The translations under genes and the position numbers were made by a program. Below the pieces are notes generated by a model, which saw nothing but the letters and a program-made list of their open reading frames with translations, was not told the DNA's origin and did no database searches. Below, piece by piece: positions 10,865 to 22,123 of a DNA stretch of 64,000 nucleotides. How positions within the stretch are numbered: the stretch's first letter is position 1; each line of letters begins with the position of its first letter. Source of the DNA: Rattus norvegicus (lineage: Eukaryota > Chordata > Mammalia > Rodentia > Muridae). Location of the stretch: the NCBI RefSeq assembly GCF_036323735.1, contig NC_086024.1:66646424-66710423 (forward strand), written 5' to 3'.

Positions 10865-11290
10865 TTATTCATGATTTCATTTTCTGGGGATTCATTTATC
10901 TGTAGTAAATAATGTTTCAAAAATGGAAACCCTGGGTTTGGGGATTTAGCTCAGTGGTAGAGCGCTTGCTTAGCAACCGCAAGGCCCTGGGTTCGGTCCC
11001 CAGCTCTGAAAAAAAAAAAGAAAAAGAAATGGAAACCCCAGAAATAATTCCTGAGTTTTAAATTTTACACTATTCTGAATAATGTGACATAATCATGTGT
11101 TGCCTTCTGCGTCTTATCCACGCTTAGCGTGCTGCTCACCCATTCATCACTTAGCAGTTGGTTCATCGGTTGAAAAATCATTGTTCTGTACACAGGATTT
11201 AGTACAACCTATGGTTTTAGGCATCCAGCATAGTACAACACATACCCCATGTATCAGAGGCTACTATTATGTAGGCAAAAATACGTTCAT
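10865..11290 (+). mobile_element. Tigger/MER2-like DNA transposon relic, split by an ID SINE
   Basis: Matches in order: 'tgtagtaaataatgtttcaa' before the ID; then 'ggaaaccccagaaataattc', 'gagttttaaattttacac', 'tattctgaataatgtgac', 'cttatccacgctta', 'catcacttagcagt', and the end block 'tttagtacaacctatggt' with 'ttttaggcatcca'. These correspond to the non-coding termini of pogo-type Tigger1/MER2 elements. The transposase-coding centre is missing, so it is an internally deleted, non-autonomous copy. The sequence is CpG-depleted compared with the consensus, as expected of age. Confidence 0.7.
10933..11026 (+). mobile_element. ID SINE (rat BC1-derived)
   Basis: Contains the complete ID body: 'ggggatttagctcagtgg' with the Pol III A box, then 'gcaaggccctgggttcggtc' with the B box, and an A-rich tail with G interruptions. 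It is flanked by the 12-bp target-site duplication aaatggaaaccc (10921-10932 and 11027-11038). The only clear body differences from the other two copies are around 'cttagcaaccgc' and 'gctctga'. It landed in the Tigger/MER2-like relic, so it is younger than that element. Confidence 0.97.
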
Positions 11291-12068
11291 GGAATTTCAC
11301 CCATCATCACTGTTACTACCTCTGGGTTAATACTACATTTTACTTAACTTCCTCCAAGATGCAATTTGTTATTAATTTGTTGTTCCACATTAATTATTAG
11401 TGACTCAAACCCATACATTTTTTATCTGGAGGAGTTAATTTTCATGGACCCCCATCACTAAGTGATTCTTACTAGTCATAGAAGATATAAAATCATGCAA
11501 GTTGTATAAAACCATCTACTAATTTGCATAATCTTGTGTAATTCAGTGAATTTTCAAGGAGAGAAATAATTGAATCTTCTCGCCAAACCAAATAACATAT
11601 ATGTCTTCAGCTATTTATCATGTAAAATGTTTAGCAGAAAGCCTCCCAAGAGGCACACCTACACTCTGGATTAAATTTGTAGAACTATTTCTGATTTATT
11701 GCTGTTTGGAACAGAATGTATTGATATATTAATTATTTGATATATGCATAACCATTGTTTAACTCCTTTCCATTTGAAAAAACTACTGAGATCAATATCA
11801 TTTAAAAATTACATTGCTTTTGTACCCAACCTTATACTCCCCATTACACAGGCAGTTTGTATGTTCCCCAGGGCTTTCACACTTCACAGATTTAGTTTGA
11901 CATGGTTATTGATTCATCTATGCCATAGCAAGCTCACCTCTGGATCTTGTGACCAGTTTTCCTTAGAGTAGCCACACAAATGTTAGCTGAAAAAAGCCTT
12001 TCCAAAGCAATTAGATTTTTCTCTCAGAATCAGATTCCACTGTTTTAGAATCTGGAGTTCCTTGAATC

Positions 12069-12070
<2 letters not shown>
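11291..12070. other. No recognised feature
   Basis: About 780 bp of AT-rich sequence. The 75-codon frame at 11744-11971 has no motif I recognise. Confidence 0.45.

Positions 12071-12071
<1 letters not shown>

Positions 12072-12129
<58 letters not shown>
12072..12129 (+). repeat. (TA)n microsatellite
   Basis: About 29 TA units. Long TA runs can extrude as cruciforms and are highly polymorphic. Confidence 0.98.
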
Positions 12130-12131
<2 letters not shown>

Positions 12132-15100
12132 TAGGTTAAAACACCACAGAAAGAAAATTTGCAAGTAACGTGTCCAAGATGACCCACAAGTCTGTAACTT
12201 GAAATATGTCATATGAAAGCAGCTATGACAAGGTACAGAGTTTATTTTATAAAACTCACAGAATTCTGTTCTAAGGGTTGGCAGACTTTGTCCCATATTC
12301 TCAGGCAACCTCCAGTTGACTTTTAATTATTACTCTTCTGAGGAAAATGTTTTCTTCTGACACTCAGGGCTAGTTAAACCTTCCATAGTTAAAGTAAAAC
12401 CAATTATATCAAAGCACAGCTTAAATTTTCTCACTGTCACAATTTCCCCTAGGGAAATATTTTGAGAAGTTTATAACTTAGGCATTAGCTTTAAAAATTA
12501 CCAGTATGGTAAAAGACACAGAAGTAGAAAAAAAACTTTTTTAAAACCTTTACAATTGCAATCATGGCACCATCATCTCAGGGGAGAATATATATGTATT
12601 CCAGTGTCCATTCATATATACCATGGCTTATCATGGATAATTGTTTTCCCTTTTTCAGAATACACTTCATTTCACTTTAAACAACATGTAGGAACAAGGA
12701 GAATCAATAGGAAGATTGTGAACAATGAAACTAAGTATTTCTGCTTCATGTTTACCGTGATTCACTACAAATTTACTTTCTCTTTCTCCTATTCAGGAAC
12801 GAGCAACATGACCATCAACCCAGTCTGGGGGACAACCTATCTTCATAAGGGATTTGGGCATAAAATGATGTACACAAAACAAGACATGCAATTGCTGTCT
12901 TAACCAACCCGTTAACCTGCTATCCAAATTCAAACAAGCATGAATTACTATATATAAGAAATAATTGAAATAAAAGAAACTGGTACCAAGGGGACACATA
13001 TGGGACACACACATATTGTACACTCTCGTTTCTGCAATACCTATATAAATGGTTTCTGAAGTACTTGGGTAATGCTTGGACTAAAATGGGAAATTGTATT
13101 TCTTTATTCAAGAATTTGATATAATTTTGTATATATGATTTCTTTAAAATTTTTCAGTAAAGAATGATGACTTTAAAATAGTCATTGATTCTTAATTTTG
13201 TTACATAAACCACCTTAAGACATTTCAATAAAAGTAAGTAGGAAGAACTGGATTCTACAGCACTATTATGCAATTTGGTACTGAACGTTAATAACAATGC
13301 ATTATATTCTTGAAAAACGTAGACATATTTTAAAGTGTTCTTACCATGAGGAACACAACAAGTCTGCGAGGTGAAGCTTCTGCAAATTATCTTGACTTAC
13401 TTATGCCACATCTATGCATATTTAAAAAAACATGTTGCATACAGTAAGTAATATAATTTTCATTTGTCAAATAAGTAAAGAAGAAAAACATTATTTTCAG
13501 TTTTGTCCTAGAAAATCATGAACAAAAATGTATATACACTACACTTTAAAATATGAATATGATTTTTGAGAAATCAAGAGTTCCTAAACATTGTTGTAAA
13601 ATCTTCAATCACTTGTACTTACTTTCATAAAAACCACATCCTAATACTTCTTCTCCCTCAGGACCTTTATATTAGAATCTCATACTCAATCCCTAGGATT
13701 TCATCATTCTCAATTAAATTGTTTAATATAATCCTCCCCTTTCCAACCACAGGACAATTTGATTAGGAAGTCATATCCTTTATATTGAGGATAAATAGAA
13801 GATGCTTTTAAAACATTGATGGAAAGAGAAGTGCAGGTGACGGACAGCAGTATTGTGTAAGTTCTTCCTTACCTGTTGTGCTTGGAATAGGAAGGCAATC
13901 TTCTCAGATGTCTTTAGTCCCTGCCTTCTCTGCATCTGCCCTCTATTAACTCAGGAGCTGCTTCATGGCCCTGTGGTGTTTTATAGCACCATCGCTAAGC
14001 TCTGCCCTGCAGTCAGTTGGATTTCAGCTTCAGTGGGCCAAATCCACACACTTACAGGGAGAAAAGTTGTGAGCAAGTTTTAGAGCACTAAGGGAAAATC
14101 CTGCTTAATTTTTTATTTCTCTTTGGCCTAATAGTCCCTCATTTCGTGACTTCACACTGCCTCATCAAATGCTTTTGCCTACAAGTCTGACTGTAGGCCA
14201 TTTAAAACTACCAGACAAGGACAGTAGTTGCCATGAGGCCTCCTTCAACAATTGCCATGTGATTCAAATGTGTACTTATATCAGAAATTTTCATTGCTCT
14301 TTCATTATAGTTAGATAGATCAGATACACAGACCATTAACTACCTTCTCAAATTCCCTGAAAACCAGTAGAAACATAGCTTTGAGGCTACCCATCATAAA
14401 ACTCAGTGTCTTCATCTTTTAATCAGGATTTTACATTCACTTTCTTATTTCAAAGAAAGAAACAGTGCACATGCTAATATGCAGCATCACATGACTATTT
14501 TAGCTCTCTTGAACTAAACCATCAGACAAAAGCAATAACAAAGGAATAAAAATCTTGAAGGGGGTTCTAAGCTTCTCAAGGTGAGGAGTTGATATACTCA
14601 CAAGCCTAGTCCTTGGTTCCCTTTGTAGGTTTTATAGCAGATAAATGGCATGAAAAGTATAGAGAGGCAAAATGACATTATCAACTTATTTCTAGCCTTT
14701 TACTCTTTATTATTATAAAATCTATAGTCTCTATTCCTACCCTCTATGTTATTTTTTCAAGGAAATATTGACATTCCCATATAGTTTTCACTGATTCTAC
14801 AATTCAAAAAGTCATTGCAGAACTTATTGTTAGAGAACTAGATGATAGAATGGGTGGGTATAAAAGGTTTATGCCAACCACAGAGATGCCTCAATAGGTT
14901 TGATGTTGACTTACAGGAGGCCAACTACTGATAATGGCTGGGGAGAGATACAAACATCTGGTCAAGGCGTGTGGTTGCAATATTGTCTGCAGTTGTCATA
15001 CAAGGATGGGTCTGCATTGAATTGTGAAGTTTAACAACTTGAGGATACTTTGAGAAGAACCCTAATCACTAGATCAGAGGAAATTGCTTAGCAAGCCTGA

Positions 15101-15220
15101 GACAAGTGCTCTATTTGGAAAGGGAAGTACTGTGAATTAAAGAACTATCTAAACTGCACATTAAAAATATCAGGAAAACAATAAGATTATAGAAACATTA
15201 GAATAATATAGTATTAGAAT
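12130..15220. other. Unique AT-rich sequence, no recognised feature
   Basis: About 3.1 kb without recognisable transposon, gene or RNA. The longest frame is 12556-12903 (115 codons, forward), with no domain, no signal peptide and no coding-like composition. There may be very old repeats here that cannot be seen by eye. Confidence 0.45.
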
Positions 15221-15224
15221 CAAA

Positions 15225-16490
15225 ATATGCAAATTTTGAAATTATAATCAAATAGTTTCCACCCTTCCTTTTCTTCCCTCCAACTCCTCCCATTACCACC
15301 ATACTGGCCTTCTGAACCTGCAAATGTTTTACATATTTAGAATATACATTTATATTTGATGTGTGAATACATACATATGCACACACATATATGTATATAC
15401 CTGTTATTTGAATATTTTACTTGTATTCAAGGCTGACCATTTGTACAGGATGACTGATTGGAGTACTCTTCATGGGGAATGCTATGTCTCAAACTCTCAG
15501 CATTCCTTAATTACCCAGAGCTCTTTGTCTAGGATTGAGGGCTCCTGAGCTTTCCTCCTTCCATGTTAACATGCCTGTTGCTGTCTTCCTCATTCAAATC
15601 TTTGAGGTAGTCATGTTAATGAGACTTTATGAATAGAGTTTTTCTGACATTTCTAAGACCCAATTTATCATAGTAAGCTTCTTGATCCTCTGGCTCTTAA
15701 ACATTTTGTGACCTTTCTTGCACAATTATCCTTAAGTCTTACATGAAGGGGTTGTATTGCAGACACTAGGACTAGGCAATACACAGTCTCTTGTTCTGTG
15801 CATTTTGATCTATTGCGGGTTTTTGCAATGGCCTCTCTTGCAAAAAGGAAGTTCCTTAATGAGAAATGAACCTATGCTTATCAATGAGCATAAGAATAAA
15901 TATTTAGAATGTCGTTAGGGGTTATCCTGGTTCAGTAAAGTGGCAGTTATAAATTATTCTCCAAGATTTAAATTTCTTTAGTACCAGTTAGTTGGCTAGG
16001 CTTCTAGTACTAGGCATCATGTCCCTCTTCTTGAGCAGACCATAAGTCCAATTTGTGGTTGTTGGTTACCACCAAGGTATAAGGTATGTATGCCACTAGT
16101 GTACCCTCGGGGCTATCGTGCTATGCTGTTGTGGCTCACGGGCATCATAGCTGGGTAGAATTATTGTTTGCTGCCCTTCCTTGTAAGCTTAGATGCTGCC
16201 TTCTGGTACCCTGACAGCTAGTCCTTAAGGAGAAAACTCCCTAGTTAGATCCATTTCTAGTCTTCTGGATTCTGGGTCTGAAGTGCACGGTATCCTCAAC
16301 AGTAAAGACTTACTTTCTATCTCTGAGAGGCAACAGCAATAATGTATGTTTGGGGAGACTTTTAGAAAACCCCTATCAAAATGCAAAAGGGGATTTCTCA
16401 TGTCTGGTATTTGGGTTTTCATTAGTTATTATTAGTTCATATAGAGAGCATTTTTAGCCTATATGGGGAAATTTTATTTAAACTAGGTAT
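15225..16490 (-). mobile_element. L1 3'UTR (Lx/L1F-type), antisense
   Basis: Colinear by eye with the long 3'UTR of older rodent L1 families read in reverse. Markers on the plus strand are 'cagcattccttaattacc', 'agctctttgtctaggattga', 'gcacaattatccttaag', 'gtgcattttgatctattg', 'tatttagaatgtcgttagg', 'agtccaatttgtggttgt', 'tggttaccaccaaggtat' and 'tgttgtggctcacgggcatc'. It encodes nothing; the 65-codon reverse frame at 16225-16422 is incidental. The neighbouring L1 segment to 17400 is in the same orientation. Confidence 0.8.
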
Positions 16491-17400
16491 CCACAGACTT
16501 GTATATATAACTTTAAATAGATAGATAGTAATATGACTCCTCATGACATTTTCAGACATTCTTACTATTATTATATTCTGTTCCCTCATATTTTCTGTAT
16601 TTCCCTCCCCTGCTTAGAAATCCTCCCTTCCATTTTTCTCATTTCCCCTATCCAATCACCTGTACTCCTCTCTCTCTTACTTCTCCAGACCCTACTCTGA
16701 CAGTAATCCCTTTTTACTTTCTTTGGTCTCTAGAGTTAATCCAATATATATACTCATATCTTAAAATTTGGAGCTAAAAGCCCCTAATGAGAAATAATGA
16801 GTTATGTTTGTCTTTCTGGTTCTGGAATACTTCAATCAATATGATCTTTATAACCCATTTACCTAATGTTTATGATTTTATTTTATTTACAGCTATTCCA
16901 TGGTGTACATATACCACATTTTAGTTGCCCATTTGTGAATTGACAGACATTTAGGTTGCTGACATTTCCTAGGTTTTCGAATATAACAACAATGATCATG
17001 GCCAAGCAAGTATCCATTGAGTAGGATGTCAAGTCCTTTGGGCAGATGCTAAGCTGTACTCTAGCTAGGTTATATGGTAGAGTGAATATTAGCTTTTGAG
17101 TGGTTCTCTATATGATTGACAGAACAGCTGCAGGAGTTTGCATTTTCATCCACAAGGACTGAGGGTTTCCTTTTCCCCACATCCTCTCCTTCTTTTGTCA
17201 TTGGTTGTTTTGTTGACCTTTGCTATTCCTATTGGATAAGGTAAGATGAAACTTGAAAGTTGTTTTGATTTGAATTTCCCTAACTGGGATGAACAATTTT
17301 TAGAAATATATCTTAGTGGTATTTATTTCTTTTAAGAGTTATCTGTTCAGATCTCAAGCCAATGAAATGGGCTTTTCCTTAACTATGTCCAAGTATCAGA
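16490..17400 (-). mobile_element. L1 ORF2 3' end and adjoining 3'UTR, antisense
   Basis: From about 16870 the plus strand reads 'ctattccatggtgtacatat', 'accacattttagttgccc', 'ttgcattttcatccacaagg', 'ttccccacatcctctcctt' and 'gatttgaatttccctaac'. This is the reverse complement of the last 500 bp or so of L1 ORF2 (the zinc-knuckle region and the MWYIYTMEYYSAI region). Sequence from 16490 to 16870 is pyrimidine-rich and likely 3'UTR. It may be one insertion with 15225-16490 or a separate nested one. Numerous stops; dead copy. Confidence 0.8.
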
Positions 17401-17453
17401 TTTTACATAAAAACTGTATCATATAAAATCAGATACTTGGACATAGTTAAGGA
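17376..17453. repeat. Near-perfect 30-bp inverted repeat (hairpin)
   Basis: Left arm 17376-17405 starts tccttaactatgtccaagta; right arm 17424-17453 is its reverse complement with one mismatch in 30. The loop is 18 nt (17406-17423). It lies at the inner edge of the antisense L1 fragment. Such a perfect stem is far beyond chance and is not part of the L1 consensus that I recall. Confidence 0.95.
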
Positions 17454-17521
17454 GTTTAATATTGCCATCTGAAGTTTATAGTCTTTTCATTTGTTGTATT
17501 TGATATTTCCTAGTGATGTCT

Positions 17522-17565
17522 GAAGAAATTAATAATAATAATAAAAAATAATAATAATAATAAAT
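17522..17565 (+). repeat. (TAA)n microsatellite
   Basis: Imperfect AAT/TAA run interrupted by an A6 stretch. Confidence 0.95.
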
Positions 17566-17572
17566 TCAAAAG

Positions 17573-18535
17573 CTGGTTTCACTAGATGGAAACGTCTATT
17601 GAGGAAGAAACTATCTTCCACATGTTAACTCAGACTGCACATCTCTATATTAAACATTAATGGTCCCTCTAAAGAGCTTTATTACATGCAGATATTTTTC
17701 TTGTTGTGGATGCTGTTCTCCCTGAAGCAGTTGTGGTCTTGGATTCTAGAATGTCTTTAATAGGAAAATTCAACATCAACGAATTTTGGTACATTTTTTT
17801 CTCCTTCCAAAATATTCACATCTGTCTTTTTGTTTAAACAACTTTAGGAGTCATTTCTGCATACAGAAATGTCACCAAATGGTGATGACATACATTGAGG
17901 TTTATGTAGTTTGATGAAAGACGACATTGAGGTGTGTGTGGTTTACACTCCTGAAGCCTTGCGGTTTCACTCTGGCTTCACTCTGTGGGGACAAGGTGAA
18001 ATCCACCCAGCATCTGTGGAATTGTGGTCATCCTGTGCAGCCTCCTAAAATGTCTGCTCAGCAAAATATAAATCAGCCTTTACCCTGCTGCTGCTGTCTT
18101 GTGCCATCTTCCCTTCATTTCCCCTCAGTTTGAGTGAGAAATTTATTTTTGACAGTTTGCAATGTACAAGGAGCGAGTCATGTTGAATTATAAAACATTG
18201 ACTTTTTTCTTAAATAGATTTATTGCACTTCTTCTTCCTATCATAATATACTCTAAATCTTCACAAAATTCATGTTAAATATCTTTCATTGTGGTGCCAG
18301 TATTGAATGATCCTGAAATGTGATAAAAGCAAGTGGCCCCAAGTAGAAAGAGTTTGACACTCAGTGGAACCATAGCTGGGACCTTTTGCTTTTGTTGAGG
18401 AGAGAAAAGTCAGAACTCTCTTGACTTTTCCCAGATCACATCCATTGGCATGGAGTGTCTATGGGAGGAACTAGATGTTTTCTTTTCAGTTTAACTATTC
18501 TGTAGACAGGCTTCTCCCAGTTTTTAGGTGCCTGG
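17573..18535. other. No recognised feature
   Basis: About 960 bp without recognised repeats. The forward frame 17927-18133 (68 codons) has no motif. Confidence 0.4.
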
Positions 18536-18540
18536 AATCT

Positions 18541-18632
18541 GTTTTTTTTTGTTGTTGTTGTTGTTGTTTTTGTTGTTGTTGTTGTTGTTTGGTTGGGTTT
18601 TTTTGTTTTTTTGTTTTTGTTTTTTTTTCTTT
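18541..18632 (+). repeat. (GTT)n and T-rich low-complexity tract
   Basis: T9 followed by GTT units in two runs and then T/G homopolymer-like sequence. It lies about 60 bp upstream of an ID insertion. Long poly-Cys and poly-Thr frames crossing it are artefacts. Confidence 0.95.
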
Positions 18633-18689
18633 TAGTGTTTACTTTAGAAAATTCAGTTGTTCCTATGGCTCCATAAAATGTAATTTTAT

Positions 18690-18781
18690 GGGGTTGGGGA
18701 TTTAGCTCAGTGGTAGAGCGCTTGCCTAGGAAGCGCAAGGCCCTGGGTTCGGTCCCCAGCTCCGAAAAAAAAGAACCAAAA
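18690..18781 (+). mobile_element. ID SINE (rat BC1-derived)
   Basis: Starts 'ggggttggggatttagctca', has intact A and B boxes and ends in an A-rich tail ('aaaaaaaagaaccaaaa'). It is flanked by a perfect 15-bp target-site duplication, aaaatgtaattttat (18675-18689 and 18782-18796). The perfect duplication and near-consensus body indicate a recent, rat-lineage insertion. Transcription potential depends on the flanking sequence. Confidence 0.98.
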
Positions 18782-18814
18782 AAAATGTAATTTTATAAAG
18801 TTATTTCAAGTTTT

Positions 18815-18957
18815 AATGGCTGGGCTTGCTGGTATATATATACCTGTAATCTCAGCATTTGGGAGACCAAGACAGGAATATCAGAAGTTCAGATTTGTCT
18901 TGGGCTACAGAATGTGTCTTCATAGACTATAAAGGGAGATGATGTCTCACAAACAAT
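18815..18957 (+). mobile_element. B1/PB1-type SINE
   Basis: 'ggctgggcttgctggta', 'cctgtaatctcagcatttgg', 'gagaccaagacagg' and a terminal 'gatgtctcacaaac' match the monomeric 7SL-derived SINE in sense orientation. It is diverged and lacks a clean A tail. Confidence 0.75.
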
Positions 18958-18984
18958 TCAATAACATCTTTCTGAATAGCATGG

Positions 18985-19940
18985 AAGCTACTCCTTTGGG
19001 AGGCAGAGGAAGGGAGGGACCTGTGGGGGAGAAGGAAGGAGAAGAAAAAAAGGTGGGCAGGACCAGGAGGAGACAGGAGAGAGGTCTAGAAGGCCAGGAG
19101 ACCGAATAGAAATAAGTAGCAGTGGGGGATAGGGAACTAGGGAACCACTAGAAAGTCCAAGATTAGGGATGTGAGAGTCACCCAGGACCCAATGAGGATG
19201 ACATTAGCCAAAATACCCAATAGCAGTGAGATAAAACTGCTCCAGTATATAGACATGGCTCCCTGTGGAGGGATGGGCCACCAACCCATTTAAATTTTTA
19301 ACCTAGAATTGTCCCTCTCTAAAGAAAATGAAGGAACACAATGGAGCAGAGACTGACTGAAATGCCATCCAGACACCAGCCTATCATGTGACCCATCCCT
19401 AGACACAAAACCCAGCACTATTGGTGATGCCAAGACATGCTCGCAGACAGGAGCCTGGTGTAGATATTCTCTGAGAGACTCTGCCAACACCCGAATAAGA
19501 CAAAGGCAGATATTCCCAGCCAACCATTGGACTGACCCCGAAGACCCCAATGGAAGAATTAGGTTAAAGGAGTTGAAGGAGATTTTAACCCCATAGGAAG
19601 AAGAACAGTATCAATTATCCGGACCCCTCAGAGCTCCCAGGGACTAAACCGTCACCCAGAATATGTATGGACCAGTCCATGACTCCCACTACATATGTAG
19701 CAGAGGACTGTCTCATCTGGCATCAGTGGAAGGGGTGGCGTTTGGTCCTGTGGAGGCTTGATGTCCCAGATAGGAAGATGCTAAAGGGGTGAGGCAGAGA
19801 AGGTGGGTGGGTAGTAGGTAGGGGAGCACCCTCTTAGAGGCAAAGTGAAGGTGGATGGGGAGGGGAGCTTGTGAAAGGGAGACCAAGAAGGGGGATAACA
19901 TTTGAAATGTAAACAAATAAAATGGTTAATTTAAAAAAGA
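18985..19940 (+). mobile_element. L1 3'UTR (older rodent subfamily)
   Basis: Purine-rich 5' part (polypurine tract 19010-19110) followed by the L1 3'UTR blocks 'gctcccagggactaaacc', 'tggaccagtccatgactccc' and 'catcagtggaaggggtgg', another purine-rich tract and the ending 'gggggataacatttgaaatg' plus A-rich tail. The same blocks occur in order near 57255-57550 and 63530-63840. No ORF2 sequence precedes it, so it is 5'-truncated within the 3'UTR or is an unusual long-UTR subfamily. Confidence 0.8.
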
Positions 19941-19944
19941 AAGA

Positions 19945-21425
19945 AAAAGAAAAGTAATCGTCAGCAAATAGACGATTCTCTAGTTTGTTTAGAAGAATAG
20001 GTATCTATCTACTACCATGAAGATATTTTGCTTCTAAGTAAACACAGTTCATAAGCATAGTCACTGGTGCCTATTCTTACCATGCCCACATCCTTATTCT
20101 TAAAACCTTCTATCCTGTGCAGTTAAATTGAATTTTACAATGCCCTTGAACAAAACTCAATAGCCTTGAATAAATCTTCCTTGTTGGTTTAATTTCATGA
20201 TATATAATTTTGCTTTTATGAGTATTTGTGGATGTTTAATTTTTAGTATTGTTATGCTTAAAGTTTTGTGCTACCATTCTTCTGACAGATTTTTCAAGTC
20301 TAAAAAGAAGACTCAGACACAAGACTGTTTGAAAACCAGTTAAGTAACTACACATGTAAAAATCAAGACAGGATAGCAATATGTGCAAACGTGGAACTCA
20401 GATGCATCAACACTAGTGGTGTAATCAGCCCCTATGTTGTGTTTAGTTCTGAAGTTCCTAACAGAAAGGGAAATAGAAAACAGTTCTTGGAGGACCTCTC
20501 TCGACTCCTTTCTACAAAGTGTATCCATGCAGTTTTATAAAAAGAATACTGTGTGATGTAACAACACACTCTCAAGGTTTTGTCATTTTGGTGGAGACAA
20601 GACTAGAGTTGAACCGAAGACTCTACCTAGTTAAGCATTTAATTAATCACTTCCCAGTGCCACAGTCTCCAACATTAGCGATAAATGTATGTCAGCCGCA
20701 AATATTACAATGCATTTTCTACAATTATTTCTAATAGTGGCCACTGGTATAAGCTAGAAGATTGACTCACAAACATGTTCCTAGTCATTCTTGGACTATA
20801 AGGAAGCTGAGTGTTAGGCTCTGCTTAAGCAACTGGAGATGCACATTAAACTCTAAGTGCTTCAATTATTAAATATTCATTTTCCTCATTTTTTGCTTTG
20901 GAAACAAGTAACCTGTGACTGGAACGGTTCATTTATTATAAATTTAGGAAAGCTGAGAAAGGCACAAAGCTTTATCAAAGTGTACCCTACCTCGGTCCAA
21001 AAATGGAGTAAAGGTGATTGTGCTGCTCCTGGGCTGCCCTTTCAGGAGACTCATTTATGTAGGAGACCAGGTCACCAGCTCTTGTCACTGGGCGCTCTCA
21101 GGGACCTGAGAAACAACAACTAACATTTTACCCAAGAATCTGTTGTACAGAGTCCACGGAGATTGCTTCCCTCCCCCCACCCCCGTTTCCCAGCAAACAT
21201 TTCTTGTAGCTGGTGTTAATAGTAAAATCCAGGAAGGCTGTTACAGTGAGTCTGTGTGAGGACACAGGATCCTGAAAGATGTGAGTCCTAGATAATAACT
21301 ACAGAAGATTTGATCAAATTCTCTGTTGCTTGCCCATTGTTATTTTAATCCTAAGAGTTCTCCTGAAACTTTCTCTTTGAACAGCTTTAATAAAAATGAT
21401 GATGACCATAGAATATCATTGATGC
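19945..21425. other. Unique sequence, no recognised feature
   Basis: About 1.5 kb. The forward frame 20857-21123 (88 codons) lies in a locally GC-richer part and has no recognisable domain. No splice-site or promoter context was found. Confidence 0.4.
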
Positions 21426-21426
21426 T

Positions 21427-21917
21427 TGTCATGGTTTGAATGCTGAGTTTCTCTCACAGACTCCTATGTCTGAACACTTGTTTCCCCAGCTACTGGTGCT
21501 GTTTTTGAAGACCCCTGGAAACTTACTGGAGAGGTAGTTCTTCAAAAGTGATTACCTAGTTGGATCTGTTCATTGCTGCTGCTTCTATCACTGAAAAAGA
21601 TGTAAAACTCCAGCCTCATGGAGCCATCTGCCATGCTGTCCCCACTATCACACCTCCAGGAAACTATCTGCCTCACCTCCTTAACATGTTCCTTGCTTCT
21701 GTTGGAGCCACCTGCTATGTTTTCCCCACTTTGCACTTCTGTGACATCTTCCCTTGCCTTCTGCACTATGACAGATTGGAATTTATGAGTCACTCCACCA
21801 TGCCTTCTCAATAATGAAAGACTGAAATCTCTCTAAACCATAAAGAAAACAAATCCTCCTTTAAGTTGCTTCTGCCAAGTAACCTTTCAGAGTGATGTGA
21901 ATGGTGACTGATACAGA
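21427..21917 (+). mobile_element. MaLR LTR (MT/MLT group), sense, likely solo
   Basis: Begins 'tgtcatggtttgaatgctga' and ends about 'ggtgactgatacaga', the start and end typical of MaLR LTRs. Inside are 'cacttgtttccccagctac', 'aaaccataaagaaaacaaat' (diverged poly(A) signal region) and 'ttgcttctgccaagtaacc'. The centre contains what looks like a second round of 'ggagccatctgccatgctgtccccac' (broken) near 21690-21740, suggesting an internal duplication. No matching internal region or second LTR is adjacent. Confidence 0.75.
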
Positions 21918-22123
21918 GCTTATAGGGCCACACGCAGTTCTGTAAGATTTACCTATCTGAGAACTAAACAAAAGCTGTCTAATTCTCACTGTAGCAATGA
22001 AAAAAAGTGCCAACATTTACATAACGGGAATTTATCTAGGTATCTAAATGATAGGTAACTGAAAGGAGCACTCAGCTCTCTAACAGGAAGCTTGACTTCT
22101 GCATCATTTAAAAGGTTACACTT

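Noticed and set aside
10933..11026. tRNA gene
   Set aside because: The A and B boxes belong to the ID SINE (tRNA-Ala/BC1-derived) with A-tail and target duplication; no cloverleaf with a functional acceptor stem. The same applies to 18690-18781 and 51209-51301.
12556..12903. 115-codon forward frame
   Set aside because: AT-rich composition, no recognisable motif and no gene context.
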